NCBI GenBank assembly: GCA_031254105.1 | Contig: JAIRVB010000008.1 | Coordinates: 1-59,608 of the forward strand | Direction of reading: 5' to 3' | From: Chitinispirillales bacterium | GTDB lineage: Bacteria; Fibrobacterota; Chitinivibrionia; Chitinivibrionales; Chitinispirillaceae | Length of the DNA: 59,608 nt | Shown here: positions 16,239 to 23,764 of the stretch, piece after piece | Position numbering within the stretch: position 1 is the first letter of the stretch | Layout: each line of letters starts with the position of its first letter | Made by a program: the position numbers and the translations under genes | Notes under the pieces: generated by a model | The model's database searches: none | Seen by the model: the letters and a program-made list of their open reading frames with translations, nothing else | Told to the model about the DNA's origin: nothing

Positions 16239-16505
16239 TTAACCCCAAAGTCCATTAGGCAGCGCTGCGGGGAATTTTATGACTGGTTCACCATTGTAAA
16301 CAATTCCGGGAACAGCTTTCGCCAAAATTTCCGTCTTGCCGTCAGCATACTCTTTTACTACATTTCCGCTCTTTACGTAAACAATAGGGATACCCAGCCT
16401 CTTGTTTTCCGCGGCCGCTAACATCCAGGCTTCGGAAAAAAATCTTTGATACTCAGCTTCTCTTGGAGTGCCGATAATCAGATCATCATCGTTGTATATG
16501 AACAT
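16239..16505 (-). CDS. Small conserved-looking hypothetical protein, 88 aa
   Basis: A soluble 88-aa protein: MFIYNDDDLIIGTPREAEYQ, then a helix FFSEAWMLAAAENKRLG and a beta-rich half with VYVKSGNVVKEYADGKTE. AGGGGA precedes the ATG. There is no signal peptide, membrane helix or known motif. It sits between rpsT and recN on the same strand with its own 214-bp upstream gap. Base composition and codon use look like those of the core genes around it, so I take it as real. Confidence 0.6.
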   Translation of the reverse strand: MFIYNDDDLIIGTPREAEYQRFFSEAWMLAAAENKRLGIPIVYVKSGNVVKEYADGKTEILAKAVPGIVYNGEPVIKFPAALPNGLWG

Positions 16506-16718
16506 GTTTCCCCTGTCTTATTGTTTTTGGAACATTTCTTATAATAACATAGTAAAAAATCCTTGTTTACCCAAGTTTTCGCGTCTCCTGTATTACGTTT
16601 ATCCAATGAGATTAGTTGAGTTTTAAGAGCGGTGAAAAACGGGCGGCGCGTGCAGGCGGTGATTATTTGTGATACAGATACGCGGAGAGGAAGCATGCCT
16701 TACCGTACCGCGCCATTG

Positions 16719-18395
16719 TCAGCCGCGCCGGTTTTCTTTTAATAGTTCTCTGGCGTGCTGAATACTAATCTGTGATTCCCCCCCAAGCATTCGCGCAATC
16801 TCCGCGGTTCTTTGTTCATCATCAAGTTCACACACCTCAGTTACTGTACGGTTGTCTATAGACTTTTTTGCCACTAAATAATGATGATCCGCGGCTGAGG
16901 CTATCTGGTGAAGGTGAGAGATACAAAGCACCTGATGAGTGGAAGAGAGGCTGTAAAGCGCCTTTGAAACTTCACCTGCCAACATACCGCCTATTCCAGT
17001 GTCAATCTCATCAAATATGAGCACCGGTATCTCATCTTGCCGCGCGAGAATTGATTTAACCGCAAGCATAAGCCGCGATACCTCTCCGCCGGATGCTGAT
17101 TTGACAAGCGGCAGGAATGGTTCACCCTTGTTTGTTCTTACAAGAAAACGGATATTTTCGAGTCCATGCGGCCCGGGTTCGGAAAGAGGCTGCAAATCGG
17201 TTTTCCACTCACCGCCGTTGAATCCAAGCTGCTCCATGCGCCGTGTTATCTCTTTATCAAAAGAAAGGAACGTCTGCTCTCTGGTTTTTGTGAGGGTTTG
17301 ACCAAATTTTAAGCATTCACCGCATATTTTAGACACCTTTTTTTCAAGCTGTTTGATGTCGGAATCGGAATTTTCTAATTGAGAAAGACTCTCTTTAGTA
17401 TGCTGTTTCTTAGCGATAAGATCGTCCAGAGCGCATGAATATTTTTTTTTGAGGCGTTGAATTTTCGCAAGCCTTCCATTTATCTCCTCAATTCTGCTTT
17501 GACTGTTGTCACTTCCTGAACGCTGCAGGTAATCGCTGCAAAAGAGATCAAGTTCCGAGCAGGTTGAGAGAACGCTTTCCATATCGTTAATCCACGGCTG
17601 AACCGCCGGGTCATATTTGACGAAACTTTCAAGTTTACGTTTGATCTGCGAAAGTTTTTTCTGCAAAGATTCATCTACAGATGAATTAAGGAGCGTAAGT
17701 ATCTCTTTTGCGCATGCCAAGCGCTGCGCTGACGTTGATAAGAGAGAGAGTTCCTGTTCGAGTGATTCCTCTTCTCCCGCCTTTGGATCAAGAGCGGAGA
17801 GCTCCCTGTACTGAAATTCCAGCACATCCCTTTTCTCAGCGAGTTCCCGTGCGCGCTTTTGCGCGTCATGAAGTTCCTGACGGGCGGCAGTGTATGAGTT
17901 GTATGAATTTACATAGTCAGCTTTTGCCCTGGCCGCTTCAGGCAGCGCGTCAACCATATCCGCGTGAGTGCTTTCGTTGAGCAGAGACTGATGCTGGTGC
18001 TGTCCGTGCAGATCAACTAACAGATCGCCAAGTTTTTTCAGTGTTGACAACGGCAGCGGAACCTGATTTACGTGGATTCTGTTTTTGTCGCTGCGGGAAA
18101 TTTTTCTGCGGATAATAAGGTTTCCTCCATCAGCTTCTATCCCGCTTTCTTTCAAAAAATCAAGCAGCTTAGGGCGCATATTCTCAATCTCAAGACATCC
18201 GCTCACCTCAGCCTCATCGCTTCCGCTGCGGATCATCTCCGCGCTGGCTCTTTCGCCGAGAAGCAGGCCGATTGCTCCGATGAGAATCGATTTACCAGCT
18301 CCGGTCTCACCTGTAAATACAGTAAAACCGCTTCTGAACTCCAGCGTCATGTTTTCAATAAGAGCGAGATTTTTTATATGAAGCTCTCTGATCAT
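16719..18395 (-). CDS. recN: DNA repair protein RecN
   Basis: A 558-aa SMC-like ATPase for double-strand break repair. The Walker A motif GETGAGKS is at residues 29-36; long coiled-coil arms lie at ~160-380; the ABC signature (SGGEVSRLMLAVKS, ~435) and the Walker B/D-loop (PVLIFDEIDTGIGG) are near the C-terminus, with the HQVLCISHLHQIAS His-switch region. The length matches the family. Its start overlaps the nadK stop by 4 bp, so it is translationally coupled as the last gene of the aromatic/NAD operon. Confidence 0.95.
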   Translation of the reverse strand: MIRELHIKNLALIENMTLEFRSGFTVFTGETGAGKSILIGAIGLLLGERASAEMIRSGSDEAEVSGCLEIENMRPKLLDFLKESGIEADGGNLIIRRKISRSDKNRIHVNQVPLPLSTLKKLGDLLVDLHGQHQHQSLLNESTHADMVDALPEAARAKADYVNSYNSYTAARQELHDAQKRARELAEKRDVLEFQYRELSALDPKAGEEESLEQELSLLSTSAQRLACAKEILTLLNSSVDESLQKKLSQIKRKLESFVKYDPAVQPWINDMESVLSTCSELDLFCSDYLQRSGSDNSQSRIEEINGRLAKIQRLKKKYSCALDDLIAKKQHTKESLSQLENSDSDIKQLEKKVSKICGECLKFGQTLTKTREQTFLSFDKEITRRMEQLGFNGGEWKTDLQPLSEPGPHGLENIRFLVRTNKGEPFLPLVKSASGGEVSRLMLAVKSILARQDEIPVLIFDEIDTGIGGMLAGEVSKALYSLSSTHQVLCISHLHQIASAADHHYLVAKKSIDNRTVTEVCELDDEQRTAEIARMLGGESQISIQHARELLKENRRG

Positions 18396-19291
18396 AAATT
18401 ACCGCTCATCCTCATTGTTTTGTACCCCTGACCCCACCCAAGTTTTTTGCGCAGGAGAGAAAAATATGATCTTTCCGCAAGCTGAATCAAATTTGAGCGT
18501 ACTCCGCTGTATGAAACTATGATCTCATCGCCGGACTGAAGCCGCGCAGCTTCCTGACCATCCGCGCTTAAGAGAAGATCGGGGTTTTTCTCATTTATCG
18601 CCAAGCGAACACTACGGTCTGATGGAAGTATAAGCGGCCGTTCGGTTAGGGAATGAGGGCAGATAGGCGTAAGCAAAAACGCCTGCACCGTAGGTTCCAC
18701 TATGGGGCCTCCGGCGCTGAGGGAGTAGGCGGTAGAACCGTTTGGGGTAGCTATTATTATTCCATCCGCAAAAAAATCTGTTATAAAATCAGGGCCGCAC
18801 CATGCGGAAATAGAGGTAAGCTTTGGGGTGTTAATTCTGTTTATGTAAATATCATTGAGCGCGTTAAATTTACAAATAGTATTGCCCGCGCGCTCAAGCT
18901 TCGCTTCCAGAACCATTCTGCTTATGGTGTGATACTCTCCGGATTTGATCCTGGTCAGATTTATCTCAATTTCCTCCGGTCCTATGTCTGTCAAAAAACC
19001 AAGTCCGCCAAGATTGACTCCTATAATCGGTTTTTCATAAAAAAAGCTCATGTGCGCGGCGCTCAGGAATGTGCCGTCGCCGCCTACGGAAACAATCGCT
19101 TCACTCTTTTCAAGAAAACGCGCTTCACATTTTTCCGCGTGTTCAACACTTTCGAGCTGCTCGGCGAGGTTAGGATGAAAATATACCGGAACGCCGCTGT
19201 CAAAAGCCCATCTCTGAATACGAGCCAGCACTTCGGCGGTTTGCGCCGATTTTTTAAATGCTACAACACCAAACGAAGAAACTGGCTTCAC
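18392..19291 (-). CDS. nadK: NAD kinase
   Basis: A 299-aa protein that phosphorylates NAD to NADP in the cytoplasm. GGDGTFLSAA (70-79) is the catalytic GGDGT motif; NALNDIYI and IIATPNGSTAYSLSAGGPIV are the conserved substrate-binding segments, followed by the usual PLILPSDR block. The length is normal. It is coupled to recN by a 4-bp overlap, a frequent nadK-recN pairing in bacteria, and lies 130 bp downstream of the AroA-like gene. Confidence 0.95.
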   Translation of the reverse strand: MKPVSSFGVVAFKKSAQTAEVLARIQRWAFDSGVPVYFHPNLAEQLESVEHAEKCEARFLEKSEAIVSVGGDGTFLSAAHMSFFYEKPIIGVNLGGLGFLTDIGPEEIEINLTRIKSGEYHTISRMVLEAKLERAGNTICKFNALNDIYINRINTPKLTSISAWCGPDFITDFFADGIIIATPNGSTAYSLSAGGPIVEPTVQAFLLTPICPHSLTERPLILPSDRSVRLAINEKNPDLLLSADGQEAARLQSGDEIIVSYSGVRSNLIQLAERSYFSLLRKKLGWGQGYKTMRMSGNL

Positions 19292-19421
19292 TTACTTTCC
19301 CTTTTTGATTATGATTATCAATACGCGTGGATTATCGGTAAATCGGGCGTTTTTATCCGATGCGGGGGTGACCCTGTGCGGCCGCCTCTACAAGCGTGTT
19401 CGTACATATCGTGCCAATAAT

Positions 19422-20798
19422 TCACGCATTCTTATGATCATTATTAAAAAATTCACATATTTCATTAATCATTTCCCTAAAATCCGGCCATCGGGCCAGA
19501 ATAGAATCATCCGGTACGGCTGTTTCACCAAGGCAGCGAAAGCCCGCCATACAAAACGCGACGGCGATATGCGCCGGAAGCGGATCTGTCAACTCAAAGC
19601 CGTCAAACTCTCTTGCGCCTTCCACAACTATGCCGTCCGGCATTTCGCCGTGACGCACGCCAAGGGGGCGTAAACACTTTTCTAATTGGTCAATGCCATC
19701 AGGTTCAAAAGCCCGCAAGCCATCGAGGTTTCTGAAAACAGATTTTTCCTTCTCTTTTGCGAAAGCAGCAGCTATAGTCATGGAAGGCAGCTGCCCTATA
19801 AATTGATAGAGCGGAGAGCAGCGTATTTTTTTGCCGGAATTTTCGCTTTTTTGCAACTCAACTGTTCCGCGGACACCAAACGCGCTTTTGCCGTTTTCCT
19901 GTATGGAAAATTTACCGCCCATTTTTCGTATAAATGAGATCGCCTGAGAAGCCCATAATTCAAGCGCTACATTGGATAATATAAGGTTTCCCTTTGGCAC
20001 AAGGCATTTTGCGCTTATTAGCGCGGCGGCGAGAATCTCATCTCCCGGAATATTTATATCAAGAACATCATCGGCCTTGGTGGAATTCACAAAATCAACC
20101 TGAACCGTAGAGATCTGGTTTTGAGCGGAGCCAGCTCTCTTTTTGTTTTGCAAAAACTTAATACGCTGAGCGACAGGATCATCATTTTTTTCTGACTTTA
20201 CGTTGATTGCAAAACCAAAGGCCTGGGCTAACTGGCGAAGCGGTGTGGAGAGGTGAAAATTAATTGTAAAAGAGCGCCGCTCTCTTTTACCTAAAAGAAA
20301 AGAAAGTAAAGCGGCGCAGTCTTCCTCTTCAACCATCCCTTTTTTAAAGGAGTCATCGCTCCACTCCTTTACTTTTAATCCTGTCAGCTCATCGAGGCTG
20401 ACCATTTCCAGCTTTATACCAAGCCGTTTAGCCTGTACGGTAAAATCATTGAGTTGTTTTTGAGAAGCCCCGGCCATCGTTACGGTTTTTCCCATCCCCA
20501 AACCAGTAAAAAGATAGATCATCCTGTAAGGAAGAAGCCTGCTGGGGAGTGTTAAAAGCAATGCGGGATCGCTGTCTGACTCAGGGGATATGCACAATAT
20601 ATCTTCTGTCAATTCAAAAGAAGCGTGACCCTGAATACTGCGGCGAATATCATTGATAACTTCAGATTCCTTTACACCGAAAATTCTGATTTTACGTTTT
20701 GCCGCGCAGGCGCTCAAAGCTGCCATAAACAGCAGGTCTGGTGAGACAGGAAGTGAAAAATTACCCTGTATTGATTTAGCCGGACGAAGCTTAAGCAT
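19422..20798 (-). CDS. AroA-fold protein lacking EPSP-synthase active-site residues
   Basis: A 458-aa protein that can be aligned by eye with 3-phosphoshikimate 1-carboxyvinyltransferase over its length. The starting LPVSPDLLFMAALSAC aligns with PGSKSxSxRxLLLAAL, but the Lys-Ser...Arg triad is absent. EEEDCAALLSFLLG replaces the SSQFxSALL motif; PGDEILAAALISA replaces GDxSSAxxFLAAA; LRAFEPDGIDQLEKCL replaces LRxKESDRI; PLPAHIAVAFCMAG replaces DHRxAMAxxxAG. Thus nearly all substrate contacts are gone. It sits 3 bp after tyrA in an aromatic-amino-acid operon, so a functional link to that pathway is likely, but not EPSP synthesis. Alternative: a very divergent enzyme acting on another substrate. 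Confidence 0.65.
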   Translation of the reverse strand: MLKLRPAKSIQGNFSLPVSPDLLFMAALSACAAKRKIRIFGVKESEVINDIRRSIQGHASFELTEDILCISPESDSDPALLLTLPSRLLPYRMIYLFTGLGMGKTVTMAGASQKQLNDFTVQAKRLGIKLEMVSLDELTGLKVKEWSDDSFKKGMVEEEDCAALLSFLLGKRERRSFTINFHLSTPLRQLAQAFGFAINVKSEKNDDPVAQRIKFLQNKKRAGSAQNQISTVQVDFVNSTKADDVLDINIPGDEILAAALISAKCLVPKGNLILSNVALELWASQAISFIRKMGGKFSIQENGKSAFGVRGTVELQKSENSGKKIRCSPLYQFIGQLPSMTIAAAFAKEKEKSVFRNLDGLRAFEPDGIDQLEKCLRPLGVRHGEMPDGIVVEGAREFDGFELTDPLPAHIAVAFCMAGFRCLGETAVPDDSILARWPDFREMINEICEFFNNDHKNA

Positions 20799-20801
20799 CG
20801 G

Positions 20802-21911
20802 TCAATTCCTTTCGCGGGCTTGAAAGCCGTTGCTGTTGAGAAGTGAGACAACGCCGCGGGCTACTTCTTCAGATTCGAATGAGAGCCGGATAGTACCGCC
20901 TTCCCCTTCTCTGACCTTCAGAACCTCAATATCTTTTATGTTAATTGATTTTTGAGCCAGTAATGTTGATATGGATGAAATGAATCCGGGTTTGTCTTCG
21001 GCCATTACCAAAATATCGTTAAGTTGACTAATAAAACCTTTGTTTGAAGAGGGGATGGTCATCTTGACTGCGGCCGCTTCCTCAAAGCTTTCTTTTAACG
21101 AATCACTTTGAAGAGCGGCTTTCATCTTAGCGAGTATCTCAATAAATGAATCGATCTGTTTGGTGACTGCCGTTTTGTTTGTCGCAAAAATATCATGCCA
21201 CATCTCATAATTGCTTGATGCGATACGGGTCATATCTCTGAATCCGCCTGCCGCAAGTGAAAGAGTTCCCTCAATCCGTTTTTCTTGCTTGCAGGCGTTT
21301 AGAACTAGGGCGCTTGCAAGAATGTGGGGTAGATGGCTGACTGCCGCCGCAATTGCGTCATGTTTTTGCGGATCCATTAACACTGTACGGCATCCCAAAA
21401 ATTTACTTAAGAATCCGGCAAGCTCCAATGCTTTTTCTTTTTGTTTTTCGTTAACAGGTGTGAGAACGTAAATTGCGTTTTGAAAAAGATACGGATCGCT
21501 TGCGCCGGGGCCGCTCTTTTCAGAGCCTGCCATCGGATGGCCGCCGATAAAATGTACCTGTTCAGGCAAGTGTTTTTGAGCCGCTTCGGTAATAAGCTTT
21601 TTTGTGCTGCCTATGTCTGTTATTACGAGATCCCGGGGCAGTTTCATCTTCCCCAGAGTTTCAATAGTTTTTATTATTGGTAAAATAGGGGAGCACAGTA
21701 TCAAAAAGTCAGTTTGCGGTATAACCTGCGCTAATTGCGAATATGAGTATCCCTCATCAATAAGTTTGAGTTCTTTTGCGGTTTTTAAACCTGACTGACC
21801 GGATAAACCGATAATCTTTCCATCAAACCCCGCTCTTTTGAGAGCCGCCGCAATGGAACCTCCAAGCAGGCCAATACTGTAAATGGTAACGGTTTTGGGA
21901 GTAAAACTCAT
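20802..21911 (-). CDS. tyrA: Prephenate dehydrogenase with C-terminal ACT domain
   Basis: A 369-aa protein of tyrosine synthesis (prephenate to 4-hydroxyphenylpyruvate, NAD-dependent). The N-terminal Rossmann motif is YSIGLLGGSIAAAL, with Ser where the first Gly of GxGxxG usually stands. HPMAGSEKSGPGAS (~124) is the substrate loop, and AAAVSHLPHILASAL (~189) carries the catalytic-region His residues. Residues ~300-369 (VMAEDKPGFISSISTLLAQK) are an ACT domain, as expected for tyrosine feedback control. Its ATG overlaps the chorismate mutase stop by one base, so the product of the mutase passes to this enzyme from a co-translated unit. Confidence 0.93.
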   Translation of the reverse strand: MSFTPKTVTIYSIGLLGGSIAAALKRAGFDGKIIGLSGQSGLKTAKELKLIDEGYSYSQLAQVIPQTDFLILCSPILPIIKTIETLGKMKLPRDLVITDIGSTKKLITEAAQKHLPEQVHFIGGHPMAGSEKSGPGASDPYLFQNAIYVLTPVNEKQKEKALELAGFLSKFLGCRTVLMDPQKHDAIAAAVSHLPHILASALVLNACKQEKRIEGTLSLAAGGFRDMTRIASSNYEMWHDIFATNKTAVTKQIDSFIEILAKMKAALQSDSLKESFEEAAAVKMTIPSSNKGFISQLNDILVMAEDKPGFISSISTLLAQKSINIKDIEVLKVREGEGGTIRLSFESEEVARGVVSLLNSNGFQARERN

Positions 21912-22666
21912 TATGCCTTGCGCTTTCCGTCCCGCACGCGGTTTAAAAGGTATAGTATTTCACCTTGCTTTGTGAGAGGGATGATGTAATCCATATAGTA
22001 TTCCGTGAGTACCTGCGGATCAATAACGTTTCTCACAAACCGGTTTGTCTTTGCCTGCGCGCTTGCGGTCTTTTCTTTTACACGCTCCAAAATTTTATTT
22101 TCCACCTCTTTACGTGTAAGTTTTTTCATTAATTCTTTTTTGTCATTATCATCTATAAGCTTACTGAAACCATCCCTGTCGCTTTGAAATTTACTTTCAG
22201 CTACATACAGCGCCCCGTAATGAATCCGCCGCGCTATAGCATGCACAGCGTACACATCGTTTTCTACGCTTGAACCGTACTGACCATCGTCACCCTGCGG
22301 ACAGATTCGGGGCAGCAGTTTTTTATAGCTTTCTAAAATTTCATGCGACAAATTAACCTGGTTAAACCCTTTTATATGCAACCCGGAATCCGGCATAACT
22401 ACATTACGCTGAGGACTTGGCAGTCCGCTGTTGAAAGGCCTCTCTTCCGGTGTATAAAAACGGCCGAATTTCGCGTCCATATCTTCATGAAAATAGAGGC
22501 GCAGCTCAAAAAGAGAGCGGGTTTTCTCATCTCCAAAACCGCTTTTTCCAGGGATGTACGCAATACTGTTAACGCACCACTGAGCGCGGTCAATAAGCTT
22601 AAAGATAATAGTCTCCTCAAGCCCCTCGAGCCGTGATGCGATATAGTTAAGGTCTAATTGTGTCAT
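21911..22666 (-). CDS. Eukaryotic-type (AroQ-beta) chorismate mutase
   Basis: A 251-aa protein resembling the yeast ARO7 type of chorismate mutase rather than the ~90-aa bacterial AroQ domain. The diagnostic C-terminal block is AIARRIHYGALYVAESKFQ, with the R-x-H/x-Y-G...V-A-E-x-K-F pattern of the active site; LESYKKLLPRICPQGDDGQYG matches the allosteric/effector-side loop region. It converts chorismate to prephenate. I choose ATG 22666, preceded by GAGGTG, over ATG 22684, which lacks a ribosome site. It lies 37 bp after trpA and is coupled to tyrA. Confidence 0.82.
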   Translation of the reverse strand: MTQLDLNYIASRLEGLEETIIFKLIDRAQWCVNSIAYIPGKSGFGDEKTRSLFELRLYFHEDMDAKFGRFYTPEERPFNSGLPSPQRNVVMPDSGLHIKGFNQVNLSHEILESYKKLLPRICPQGDDGQYGSSVENDVYAVHAIARRIHYGALYVAESKFQSDRDGFSKLIDDNDKKELMKKLTRKEVENKILERVKEKTASAQAKTNRFVRNVIDPQVLTEYYMDYIIPLTKQGEILYLLNRVRDGKRKA

Positions 22667-22703
22667 ATTCACCTCACTTTTCATGGGCGCTCATAGGGGG
22701 CCC

Positions 22704-23528
22704 TTACTTGTCCTTACCGCAAAGACAGAAAGCTGTGGCTGCTTTAAACAATGAGACTTTCTTTTCCAGGATTACAGATGGGTTTGCGCCTGAGAGGACC
22801 GCTTTTTCTATCTCTATTACAAGAGCGCTTCCCACAATCACCCCATGCGCTCCCGCTTTACTTACCTCATGTACATGCTCAGGGGTTGAGATACCAAAAC
22901 CCACCGCCAGCGGTTTATCTGTTATTTTTTTAAGCCTGTTGATGGTTGTCTTGACTGATGCGCTAAGCGTAGTGTCAATACCTGTAATTCCTGGACGGCT
23001 TACAACATATACAAAGGAATCCACATGTTTACATATATAACACATCCGCTCATCCGACGCAAGCTCACTTGCGATAAACACCCGTCCTATGCCATGTTTT
23101 CGCATAGACAACCCAAGTTCGTGTGACTCTTCAGGAGGCATATCAGCGACAAGCAGACTGTCAACTCCGGCGTTCGCCGCGCGTTTGCAAAATTCATCAG
23201 CCCCAAGATGTATGATTGTATTGGCGTAAAGCATAACTCCGATCGGAATATCGGTTTTTGAGCGTATTTTTTTAATAAGAGAAAAGAACAAAGAGTGATT
23301 CAGGCCGCTTTTTATGGCTCTCTGTGAAGCTCTTTGATTTACGGGGCCATCCGCTACCGGATCGGAAAACGGAAAGCCGATCTCAAGCACATCCGCGCCC
23401 CCCTTTATATAAGCATCGATAATATCAATAAAGATGTCTTTGTTTGGATCTCCGGCTACGGCAAATGGAATAAAAGCGGTTTCCCCGCGTGCACTGACCT
23501 TGCTGAAAGCAGCTTCATACCTGTTCAT
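22704..23528 (-). CDS. trpA: Tryptophan synthase alpha chain
   Basis: A 274-aa TIM barrel that splits indole-glycerol phosphate into indole and glyceraldehyde phosphate, normally bound to TrpB. The catalytic residues are in place: E49 in VLEIGFPFSDP and D60 in PVADGP. The phosphate loops GFGISTPEHV and GVIVGSALV are also seen. No trpB or other trp gene is in the window, so the trp genes appear split. It is the first gene of the operon trpA - mutase - tyrA - AroA-like - nadK - recN. Confidence 0.95.
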   Translation of the reverse strand: MNRYEAAFSKVSARGETAFIPFAVAGDPNKDIFIDIIDAYIKGGADVLEIGFPFSDPVADGPVNQRASQRAIKSGLNHSLFFSLIKKIRSKTDIPIGVMLYANTIIHLGADEFCKRAANAGVDSLLVADMPPEESHELGLSMRKHGIGRVFIASELASDERMCYICKHVDSFVYVVSRPGITGIDTTLSASVKTTINRLKKITDKPLAVGFGISTPEHVHEVSKAGAHGVIVGSALVIEIEKAVLSGANPSVILEKKVSLFKAATAFCLCGKDK

Positions 23529-23704
23529 ATTCAGATTTTAATCCTTAGAATGGTGTGTAAGTAAAAATTAAGTAAAATTATGGTAAACCGGACTTTTCGC
23601 TTTATTATATTCAATAATACAATAATATACGTATAGAGCAGTTTAGGCTTTTCAGTTTAATCAATTTAAAATACCAAAATTAGAAAATAATATATTTTGC
23701 CGCT

Positions 23705-23729
23705 TTGTGAAACTGATTTCACAATTTTT
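23705..23729 (+). terminator. Hairpin with T-run upstream of cotH1
   Basis: TTGTGAAA (23705-23712) pairs perfectly with TTTCACAA (23717-23724) around CTGA, followed by TTTTTC. No plus-strand gene ends here, so it may be a leader attenuator in front of the CotH gene or a divergent-region operator; GTGAAA/TTTCAC also forms a DNA palindrome. Confidence 0.4.
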
Positions 23730-23764
23730 CCTCTTATACAACAGCTTAATACGGGGGCAAGCTT

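Noticed and set aside
16478-16696. 72-codon minus ORF upstream of the 88-aa gene
   Set aside because: Overlaps the ribosome site and start of the better-supported gene and has no coding features.
18653-19420. 255-codon plus ORF opposite nadK
   Set aside because: Long but antisense to a clear NAD kinase, no family features and no ribosome site.
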